A DNA stretch of 5,389 nt, taken from assembly GCA_049646625.1 (NCBI GenBank), contig JBARWE010000134.1, forward strand, positions 1 through 5,389, given 5' to 3'. The notes beneath the pieces are model-generated. The model searched no databases, was not told the origin of the DNA, and saw nothing but the letters and a program-made list of their open reading frames with translations. The DNA comes from PRO6 sp049646625. GTDB taxonomy: Bacteria; Pseudomonadota; Alphaproteobacteria; Rhizobiales; Xanthobacteraceae. The translations under genes and the position numbers were made by a program. Below are positions 1 through 5,389 of this stretch, piece by piece (position 1 is the first letter of the stretch; each line of letters starts with the position of its first letter).

Positions 1-435
1 GTGCACGGCGAGGCCGGCGCCGGCGGCCACCAGCAGTTCGGCCAGCAGCGCGACATAAGGGTAGCTGATGAAGGCGGCAAAGCGCCAATGCGCCCTGATG
101 AAGCGAAACAGCACGCCACGGGCGATCAGCCAGCCGTAGATTGCCAGCGCGTGAGGAATGGTGCGCCAGGCCGGCACCGCGCGGTCGCGCTGCACCAGGT
201 CCTCCCAGCGCAGAAAGTCGTAACTCGTGCGTGTGCGCCAGCCGTCGCCCTCGGTGTCGATGCTCCATGACGCGACGAGATCGTCCGGCGTGACCTGCGG
301 CCGGCCGATGCGCGGCGAAAGGCCGTAAAGCGCGCCGAACTTGCGCAGCTCGCCGCGGAACATGCGGTAGTAGGCGGCGCGCCCGCGCGGGTCGTAGCCT
401 TGCAGGAAGATGACGTGGCGCCGTCCGATCCGCAC
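1..435 (-). CDS. Hypothetical protein, possibly hydrolase-like and membrane-associated (3' end missing)
   Basis: This minus-strand frame stays open to the left edge, giving 145 codons of a partial protein; the C-terminus lies outside the window. The chosen start is GTG at 435-433, with GGGG seven bases upstream. TTG at 441 is an alternative, and ATG at 363 would cut off the first strand. The N-terminus reads VRIGRRHVIFLQGYDPRG, a hydrophobic beta strand followed by a Gly-Tyr-Asp-Pro turn, which resembles the first strand and oxyanion-type loop of alpha/beta hydrolases. That is only a resemblance: no nucleophile elbow falls in the visible part. Residues about 118-145 (FAAFISYPYVALLAELLVAAGAGLAVH) are hydrophobic enough for a membrane segment. 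It follows xseB by 65 bp on the same strand, so it is probably in the same transcript. The opposite-strand frame at 1-270 has arginine-rich low-complexity composition and looks like a shadow. The reading frame is fairly certain; the function is not. Confidence 0.7.
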   Translation of the reverse strand, partial: MRIGRRHVIFLQGYDPRGRAAYYRMFRGELRKFGALYGLSPRIGRPQVTPDDLVASWSIDTEGDGWRTRTSYDFLRWEDLVQRDRAVPAWRTIPHALAIYGWLIARGVLFRFIRAHWRFAAFISYPYVALLAELLVAAGAGLAVH

Positions 436-500
436 GTTCAAGCCCCGATTGCCGGCGGATGATGCCGCCTCGCTTCGCTGCCTTGCGGCGTCGCGGCGCG

Positions 501-752
501 CTATTCGATGTCGAGCGGCTCGCTGCCGGTGACGTCGCCGCCGGCGCCGGTGGTGATCTTGTCGACCCGCGCTTCCGCTTGCCGCAGCAGATCCTCGCAG
601 CGGCGCTTGAGCGCCTCACCGCGCTCATAGATGGCGACCGATTCCTCAAGCGGAACCTTGCCGTCCTCCAGCCGCTTGACGATCGACTCCAGTTCGTCGA
701 TGGCCCGCTCGAAGCTCAGCTTTTTGACGTCGGCATTGGTGCTTTCGGCCAT
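501..752 (-). CDS. xseB: Exodeoxyribonuclease VII small subunit
   Basis: XseB is the small subunit of exodeoxyribonuclease VII, which binds the large catalytic subunit XseA. The complex degrades single-stranded DNA from both ends to oligonucleotides in the cytoplasm, in mismatch repair and DNA damage tolerance. The 83-residue product has the typical family length and core: FERAIDELESIVKRLEDGKVPLEESVAIYERGEAL (about residues 14-48), then a helical KRRCEDLLRQAEARVDKI stretch. This is the two-helix hairpin of the family. The C-terminal tail (TTGAGGDVTGSEPLDIE) is acidic and variable. The start is ATG at 752-750, with GGGGA upstream on the minus strand. A much longer in-frame extension to 1199 exists, but it runs antisense-frame through the deacetylase gene and is arginine-rich, so it is not real. 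The gene lies 59 bp downstream of the deacetylase. xseA is not in the window, as is common because the two subunits are often unlinked. Confidence 0.95.
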   Translation of the reverse strand: MAESTNADVKKLSFERAIDELESIVKRLEDGKVPLEESVAIYERGEALKRRCEDLLRQAEARVDKITTGAGGDVTGSEPLDIE

Positions 753-811
753 GGCTGTTCCCCAGTTGGCGTGGCGGTCGCCGGCTGTTTGGCGGGGAAC
801 GGCGGCGCTTG

Positions 812-1741
<930 letters not shown>

Positions 1742-1796
1742 GTTCCGTCCGTTCCTTTCGCGTCCGTCCGCGTGCCGCGCTGCCTCGCGATCCTCG

Positions 1797-1826
1797 GATC
1801 GTGTTGCGGTTCCCGAATACACGATC
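1797..1826. repeat. Perfect 8-bp inverted repeat in the deacetylase leader
   Basis: GATCGTGT at 1797-1804 is matched by its exact reverse complement ACACGATC at 1819-1826, with a 14-bp spacer. The centre lies about 70 bp upstream of the deacetylase ATG. Centre-to-centre spacing of 22 bp (two helical turns) would suit a dimeric regulator. No T-tract follows, so a terminator is unlikely. Its role as an operator is inference. Confidence 0.45.
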
Positions 1827-1903
1827 GGGCTGTAGAGCGCGAGTGGCACTAACGAGCGGTCGTGCAAACTTTTGCCGGTGTTCCGCCGCACCCTGCCGCC
1901 TGG

Positions 1904-1954
1904 TGATTCGCCAGCCTGTATGATTCACAAGTCTGTATGATTTATGAGTTTGTG
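1904..1954. repeat. Three tandem 17-bp degenerate repeats
   Basis: Copies lie at 1904-1920, 1921-1937 and 1938-1954, head to tail with no gap. Copy 1 is TGATTCGCCAGCCTGTA, copy 2 TGATTCACAAGTCTGTA and copy 3 TGATTTATGAGTTTGTG. Copies 1 and 2 match at 14 of 17 positions, and copies 2 and 3 at 12 of 17. The invariant parts are TGATT at the start, AG in the middle and TGT near the end. Each junction between copies creates TATGAT, which resembles a sigma-70 -10 hexamer. The array ends 38 bp before the ATG of the small coiled-coil gene, so an operator or promoter role is possible but unproven. Confidence 0.55.
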
Positions 1955-1976
1955 CTGCGCGTGATCGGAACCGAGT

Positions 1977-1984
1977 GGGAGGAC
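1977..1984 (+). promoter_or_regulatory. Ribosome binding site of the small coiled-coil gene
   Basis: GGGAGGAC lies 8 bases before the ATG at 1993. It is one of the stronger Shine-Dalgarno matches in the window. It supports the ATG over the upstream in-frame GTG at 1975, and supports this short frame being translated at all. Confidence 0.65.
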
Positions 1985-1992
1985 AGCTTTCG

Positions 1993-2163
1993 ATGTCGGC
2001 CACCGTGCATCCGCCTCCTCGGCCGCGAGACGAACTGGACGGCTGCGTCGGGGCTGCAACTCCCGACGCCGTCGAGCAGATGCGCGTCGAGAATGAACGG
2101 CTGCGCGAACTGGTGGTGCAATTGTCGCGGCTTGTGATGCAGAACGCGATCGCACGCAAGTAA
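1993..2163 (+). CDS. Small coiled-coil protein of unknown function (56 aa)
   Basis: The product is 56 residues, with no signal peptide or membrane segment, so it is probably cytoplasmic. Residues 1-25 are proline-rich and polar (MSATVHPPPRPRDELDG). Residues 26-51 form a clean heptad pattern: a positions V27, N34, V41 and V48, and d positions M30, L37, L44 and N51. This is a short leucine-zipper-like coiled coil likely to dimerise; an Asn at an a position is a known dimer-register feature of zippers. No basic DNA-binding region precedes it. The start is ATG at 1993 with a strong Shine-Dalgarno sequence. It reads in the same direction as the dioxygenase gene 189 bp downstream and divergently from the deacetylase. 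From memory, similar short proteins ending in ENERLRELVVQLSRLV-type segments occur in Bradyrhizobium relatives, but I know of no assigned function. A remnant of a longer protein is the main alternative. Confidence 0.7.
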   Translation: MSATVHPPPRPRDELDGCVGAATPDAVEQMRVENERLRELVVQLSRLVMQNAIARK

Positions 2164-2352
2164 CCGATTGCCGGTTCGTGCCGCGGATGGCGGGATAATG
2201 GCGTCGATCGTCGTCCTCCGCCGCCGGTGATCGTCGTCATGTTCCCCGGTATTTTGTTTCCTGATGTCTTGATTTTCTGATGCCTTGCCGGTGCCGGAGG
2301 TGCATCCTGCCAGCGGGCAGAGGACCATGCGTTGCGATCGAAGGATAGCACA
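2164..2352. other. Intergenic region upstream of the dioxygenase gene, with short direct repeats
   Basis: No gene is visible in these 189 bp. They hold two direct-repeat pairs: GATCGTCGTC at 2206-2215 and 2229-2238, and CTGATGTCTTG/CTGATGCCTTG at 2261-2271 and 2277-2287 (10 of 11 matching, 16-bp period). The T-rich stretch 2251-2277 is the most AT-rich part and the likeliest promoter area, but no good -35/-10 pair could be placed. After the small gene's stop codon only a 4-bp stem (2163-2175) is seen, with no T-tract, so I call no terminator. Read-through from the small gene is possible. Confidence 0.5.
2341..2346 (+). promoter_or_regulatory. Ribosome binding site of the dioxygenase gene
   Basis: AAGGAT lies 6 bases before the ATG at 2353. 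It decides in favour of this ATG over the in-frame TTG at 2332, because it lies inside the seven codons that the longer version would add. Confidence 0.7.
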
Positions 2353-3297
2353 ATGCAATTGACAGGCGTTCACCACCTTACCGCGATCTCGGCGGACCCG
2401 CGTGGCAACCTTGCCTTCTATACGGGTGTGCTCGGCATGCGGCTGGTCAAGAAGACAGTCAATCAGGACGACGTCAGCGCCTATCATCTGTTCTATGCCG
2501 ATGGCGAGGCGAGGCCCGGCACCGATCTGACCTTTTTCGATTTTCCGCTGCCGCCGGAGAGCCGCGGCAGCCGCAGCATTTCCCGCACCGGATTGCGAGT
2601 GTCGGGCGCGCTGAGCCTGGCTTACTGGCGCGAGCGTCTTGCCGGCGCGGGCCGCGCGGTCGGCGACATCGTCGAGCGCGATGGCCGCGCCACGCTGTTG
2701 TTCGAGGACCCCGAAGGGCAACGGCTGATGCTGGTGGACGACGGTGGCGCCGGCGAAGGGATGCCGTGGCGAAACAGTCCAGTGCCGCCGGAGCACCAGA
2801 TCCGCGGATTGGGGCCGATCGAACTGACGGTGCCGGAGCTTGCGCATACCGAACTGGTGCTGACGCGGGTGATGAACATGCGCAGCGCGCGCCATTATGC
2901 GACGCCGGACGGCTGGCGGGTTCAGGTCTACGAGATGGGCGAAGGCGGACCAGCCGCCGAACTGCATGTCATCGAGGACCGCGATGGGCCGGTGGCGCGG
3001 CAGGGTGCGGGCGGCGCGCATCATGTCGCCTTCCGCACCCCCGATGAGACGCAGTACAAGGCGTGGGCCGAGCGGCTCAACGATCTGCACATCCCGAACA
3101 GCGGCGAGGTGGATCGCTTTTACTTCCGCAGCCTGTATTTCCGCGAACCCAACGGTATCCTGTTCGAGATCGCCACCGATGGACCCGGCTTCGCCACCGA
3201 CGAGCCGATGGACAAGCTCGGCGAGAGCCTGTCGCTGCCGCCGTTCCTTGCGCCGCGCCGCGCCGCGATCGAGGCGGGGCTGAAGCCGCTGGGATGA
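2353..3297 (+). CDS. Ring-cleaving dioxygenase, VOC family (PcpA/LinE/MhqO-like)
   Basis: The 314-residue protein is made of two vicinal-oxygen-chelate (glyoxalase/bleomycin-resistance) modules, about residues 3-130 and 150-278. Module one opens with GVHHLTAISADPRGNLAFYTGVLGMRLVKKTVNQDD, a hallmark of the group containing PcpA, LinE and Bacillus MhqO. Some members are Fe(II) enzymes that cleave hydroquinones between the hydroxylated and adjacent carbon; others are annotated only as quinone-resistance dioxygenases. Expected metal ligands are visible: His in HH (7-8), His in GGAHHVAF (223-224) and E272 in GILFEI. An active metal centre is therefore plausible. Likely cytoplasmic, with no signal peptide. 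The natural substrate is unknown; a substituted hydroquinone or related aromatic is an inference. The length fits the family and both ends look complete. It ends 27 bp from the convergent acyl-CoA dehydrogenase. A non-catalytic or glyoxalase-type role cannot be excluded. Confidence 0.9.
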   Translation: MQLTGVHHLTAISADPRGNLAFYTGVLGMRLVKKTVNQDDVSAYHLFYADGEARPGTDLTFFDFPLPPESRGSRSISRTGLRVSGALSLAYWRERLAGAGRAVGDIVERDGRATLLFEDPEGQRLMLVDDGGAGEGMPWRNSPVPPEHQIRGLGPIELTVPELAHTELVLTRVMNMRSARHYATPDGWRVQVYEMGEGGPAAELHVIEDRDGPVARQGAGGAHHVAFRTPDETQYKAWAERLNDLHIPNSGEVDRFYFRSLYFREPNGILFEIATDGPGFATDEPMDKLGESLSLPPFLAPRRAAIEAGLKPLG

Positions 3298-3324
3298 TGC
3301 TTCGGCGTGAGGTCGGTCGCCGCT

Positions 3325-5106
3325 TCAGGCCAGCAGCACCGCGTCCGCGCCCGTCACCGCATCGGCGCTGTCGATGACGCTCGACGCCAGCCCTTCGGCC
3401 TGCACCGTGACGGTTTCGGCGAAGAAGCGTGCCAGTGCGATCGCGCGGGCCGCGTTGCCGCTATCGCCGCCGTCGCGCAGCGCAAGCGCCTGGCTGGCCA
3501 GCAGGCCGCCGCCCAGTGTCACCGAGAACAGCCGCAGATAGGGTGTGGCGCCGGCCAGTGCGTCGTTCGGGGCCGATGACAGCCGCTCCAGCAGCCAGCG
3601 GCTGGTGCGCTCCAGCGCCGCCAAGCCCGCGCGCAGTTTCACGCCGGTGGTGCCGAAGGCGGGATCGTTCGAGGCTTCGACGCGGCCGGCGATCTCCGAC
3701 AGGTCCTCCAGCAGCGCCCACACTGAGGCACCGCCCTGCGCGCCGAGCTTGCGGGTGACGAGATCGATCGACTGGATGCCGTTGGTGCCTTCGTAAATGG
3801 TGAGGATGCGGGCGTCGCGCAGATGCTGCGCCGCGCCGGTTTCCTCGATGAAGCCCATGCCGCCGTGGACCTGCACGCCAAGGGCGGCGACCTCGTTGCC
3901 GATGTCGGTGGAGAAGGCTTTCGCCATCGGCGTCAACAGCGCCGCACGCGCGGTCGCCCGGTCACGGGTGGCGGCGTCGCTGGTGCGCTGCGCGACGTCG
4001 AGCGCAACCGCGGTGGCGTAGCAGATCGCGCGGGCGGCGGCGGTGAGCGAGCGCATCCGCAGCAGCATGCGCTTGATGTCCGGGTGGGCGATGATCGGAT
4101 CGGAGCCGTCGCCGGTCTTGCCGAGCGCGCGGCCCTGCTTGCGCTCCTGGGCGTAGGCCAACGCCTGCTGATAGGCACGGTCGGCGATGCCGACGCCTTC
4201 CAGCCCGACGCCGAGCCGAGCCTGGTTCATCATGGTGAACATGCAGGCCATGCCGCGGTTTTCCTCGCCGACGAGATAGCCGATCGCGCCGCCATGGTCG
4301 CCCATGGTCATGGTGCAGGTGGGCGAGGCGTGCATGCCGAGCTTGTGCTCGATGCCGCTGGCGTAGATGTCATTGCGGGCGCCAAGCGAGCCGTCGGCAT
4401 TGACCAGGAATTTTGGCACCAGGAACAGCGAAATGCCCTTGGTGCCGGCGGGCGCGTCCGGCAGCCGGGCGAGGATGAAATGCACGATATTGTCGGTCAT
4501 ATCGTGCTCGCCATAGGTAATGAAAATCTTCGTGCCGGTAAGCCGGTAGCTGCCGTCCGCCGCCCGTTCCGCGCGGGTGCGCAGCGCGCCGACATCGGAG
4601 CCGGCCTGCGGCTCGGTCAGCATCATGGTGCCGGTCCATTCGCCCGATACCAGCTTTGCCAGATAGGTTGCCTTGAGGTCGTCGCTGCCGTGGGCGTCGA
4701 GCGCCTCGATGGCGCTCAGCGTCAGGAGCGGGCACAGGCCGAAGGCGATGTTGGCGGCGCTCCAGATCTCGGTGCAGGCGGCATTGATCGCGAGCGGCAG
4801 CCCCTGGCCGCCCCACGCTTCCGGTCCCGACACGGCGTTCCAGCCGGCCTCGCGCCAGCGCCGGTAGGCGTCTGCCCAGCCGGGGGCGGTCGTCACCTTG
4901 CCGTTGTCCAGGGTGATGCCATTCTGGTCGCCGCCGCGGTTGAGCGGCGCCAGCACGTCGCCGGCGAAGCGACCGGCTTCCTCCAGCACGGCGGCGGTGA
5001 GATCGCTGTCGTAGGCGCCGAGATGGCCGGCCTTGGCGGCGGCCGCAAGCCCCGCGCCATGGTCGAGGGCGAGCAGGATGTCGGTGATCGGTGCCTGGTA
5101 GGTCAT
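3325..5106 (-). CDS. Acyl-CoA dehydrogenase with extra C-terminal domain (DmdC-like)
   Basis: The 593-residue flavoprotein is expected to oxidise an acyl-CoA to the 2,3-enoyl-CoA using FAD and to pass electrons to electron-transfer flavoprotein. Domains in order: a short N-terminal extension (1-35), the helical N domain (about 40-155), the beta domain with MLTEPQAGSD (162-171), the C-terminal helical domain with QVHGGMGFIEE (412-422) and the catalytic-base motif IYEGTNGIQ (E439), then about 130 residues (465-593) matching the extra C-terminal domain of long ACADs. At about 590 residues it belongs to the group that includes DmdC, the 3-methylthiopropanoyl-CoA dehydrogenase, whose members often act on several short- or medium-chain acyl-CoAs. 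The exact substrate cannot be read here, and no dmd or thiolase genes are nearby. The start is ATG at 5106-5104 with GGAGAG upstream; the 84-residue extension to 5358 would overlap the tRNA gene and is not family-like. The long open frame on the plus strand (3823-5244) is its shadow. Confidence 0.93.
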   Translation of the reverse strand: MTYQAPITDILLALDHGAGLAAAAKAGHLGAYDSDLTAAVLEEAGRFAGDVLAPLNRGGDQNGITLDNGKVTTAPGWADAYRRWREAGWNAVSGPEAWGGQGLPLAINAACTEIWSAANIAFGLCPLLTLSAIEALDAHGSDDLKATYLAKLVSGEWTGTMMLTEPQAGSDVGALRTRAERAADGSYRLTGTKIFITYGEHDMTDNIVHFILARLPDAPAGTKGISLFLVPKFLVNADGSLGARNDIYASGIEHKLGMHASPTCTMTMGDHGGAIGYLVGEENRGMACMFTMMNQARLGVGLEGVGIADRAYQQALAYAQERKQGRALGKTGDGSDPIIAHPDIKRMLLRMRSLTAAARAICYATAVALDVAQRTSDAATRDRATARAALLTPMAKAFSTDIGNEVAALGVQVHGGMGFIEETGAAQHLRDARILTIYEGTNGIQSIDLVTRKLGAQGGASVWALLEDLSEIAGRVEASNDPAFGTTGVKLRAGLAALERTSRWLLERLSSAPNDALAGATPYLRLFSVTLGGGLLASQALALRDGGDSGNAARAIALARFFAETVTVQAEGLASSVIDSADAVTGADAVLLA

Positions 5107-5110
5107 AAGC

Positions 5111-5118
5111 TTCTCTCC
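5111..5118 (-). promoter_or_regulatory. Ribosome binding site of the acyl-CoA dehydrogenase gene
   Basis: Read on the minus strand this is GGAGAGAA, with its GGAG core about 8 bases before the ATG at 5106. It supports the 593-residue version over the longer open frame that would begin inside the tRNA gene. Confidence 0.7.
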
Positions 5119-5240
5119 ACGGGAGCGGACAGGCTGTCTCTTCTCACGAAAGGTCCAATGCCTCAACGCCCTTTTGGGGCGGCCGGGTGCCGGGCAGGGG
5201 GCATCCCAGTCGGTGTCTTGGAGAGTTGGAAAGGGGACGG

Positions 5241-5269
5241 TTGAAATGCTGCGCGTCTCCCGATAGACC
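5241..5269 (+). promoter_or_regulatory. Candidate promoter of tRNA-Gln
   Basis: TTGAAA (5241-5246) is followed after 17 bp by TAGACC (5264-5269). The -35 element is good and the -10 is weak. It would start transcription near 5276, giving a leader of roughly 38 bases before the mature tRNA. The position is sensible, but the match alone is not strong evidence. Confidence 0.3.
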
Positions 5270-5313
5270 GCACGGGCCAAGCGCTGTGGGGCGAACCATC
5301 GCGCCCGCGCCGG

Positions 5314-5388
5314 TGGGGCGTCGCCAAGTGGTAAGGCAGGGGATTTTGATTCCCCCATGCGGAGGTTCGAATCCTCCCGCCCCAGCCA
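5314..5388 (+). tRNA. tRNA-Gln (anticodon UUG)
   Basis: The 75-base sequence folds into a full cloverleaf. The acceptor stem is TGGGGCG (5314-5320) with CGCCCCA (5378-5384), seven pairs. The D arm has GCC (5323-5325) with GGC (5335-5337). The anticodon stem is GGGGA (5339-5343) with TCCCC (5351-5355), around the loop TTTTGAT with anticodon TTG at 5346-5348. The T arm is GGAGG/CCTCC around TTCGAAT (5366-5372). The discriminator is G5385 and the CCA end is encoded at 5386-5388. The anticodon reads CAA and, by wobble, CAG. Only one base follows in the window, so its terminator and any downstream gene are unseen. Confidence 0.97.
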
Positions 5389-5389
5389 G

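Larger units (their letters stand above)
1742..1992. other. Divergent intergenic region between the deacetylase and the small coiled-coil gene
   Basis: These 251 bp separate two divergently oriented genes and must hold the promoters of both. I found no protein-like reading frame in them. The region contains an inverted repeat at 1797-1826 and three degenerate 17-bp tandem repeats at 1904-1954, and it becomes more AT-rich at 1915-1955. I could not assign a convincing -35/-10 pair in either direction. The candidate -10 hexamers TATGAT at 1919-1924 and 1936-1941 lack a matching -35 element. Confidence 0.6.
5107..5313. other. Divergent intergenic region between the acyl-CoA dehydrogenase and tRNA-Gln
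   Basis: These 207 bp contain no reading frame that looks like a protein. They should hold the minus-strand promoter of the dehydrogenase, for which I see no good hexamers (TTGAGG near 5165 is the nearest thing to a -35), and the plus-strand promoter of the tRNA gene. The stretch 5168-5208 is GC-rich with imperfect CCGG-containing repeats and no clear hairpin plus T-tract. Confidence 0.5.

Noticed and set aside
2163..2175. Possible terminator hairpin after the small coiled-coil gene
   Set aside because: The stem is only 4 bp and no T-tract follows.
1942..3090. A 382-codon minus-strand frame opposite the small gene and the dioxygenase
   Set aside because: It is His/Arg/Gln-rich with no recognisable fold, and lies opposite a gene with clear VOC motifs.
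3298..3324. Bidirectional terminator between the convergent dioxygenase and dehydrogenase genes
   Set aside because: The 27-bp gap has no strong stem-loop and no T or A tract; termination there may be factor-dependent.
3823..5244. A 473-codon open frame on the plus strand opposite the acyl-CoA dehydrogenase
   Set aside because: Its translation is rich in Gly, Ala, Arg, His and Val with no domain, and the opposite strand encodes a full-length enzyme with all motifs. In high-GC DNA the antisense frame is often open by codon bias.
5314..5389. tRNA-Gln as an integration (attachment) site
   Set aside because: No integrase and no duplicated tRNA 3' end are seen in the window, and only one base beyond the tRNA is available.

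Overview
The window is high-GC DNA with strongly GC-biased third codon positions and dense coding. The gene set (XseB beside a histone-deacetylase-family protein, a long acyl-CoA dehydrogenase with an extra C-terminal domain, a ring-cleaving VOC dioxygenase) suggests an alphaproteobacterium. Bradyrhizobium, Rhodopseudomonas or a relative fits best. This is an inference from gene style and cannot be proven from the window alone.

Layout: (1) Positions 1741 to 1 hold a minus-strand cluster that is probably co-transcribed: a zinc-dependent deacetylase (1741-812), xseB for the small subunit of exodeoxyribonuclease VII (752-501), then the 5' part of an unrecognised gene that runs off the left edge (about 435-1). 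(2) Positions 1742-1992 are a 251-bp divergent intergenic region. It holds an 8-bp inverted repeat and three degenerate 17-bp tandem repeats. (3) On the plus strand follow a 56-residue coiled-coil protein (1993-2163), a 189-bp gap with two short direct-repeat pairs, and a two-module VOC dioxygenase (2353-3297). (4) Convergent to it, 27 bp away, is a 593-residue acyl-CoA dehydrogenase on the minus strand (5106-3325). (5) At the right edge, divergent from the dehydrogenase, is a complete tRNA-Gln(UUG) gene with an encoded CCA end.

Functionally these are mostly stand-alone chromosomal genes: DNA repair, a deacetylase, aromatic-ring or quinone metabolism, acyl-CoA oxidation and a tRNA. There is no mobile element, CRISPR array, phage gene or obvious defence module, and I see no convincing undescribed multi-gene system. 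The least explained parts are the small leucine-zipper-like protein and the repeat-rich intergenic regions on either side of it.
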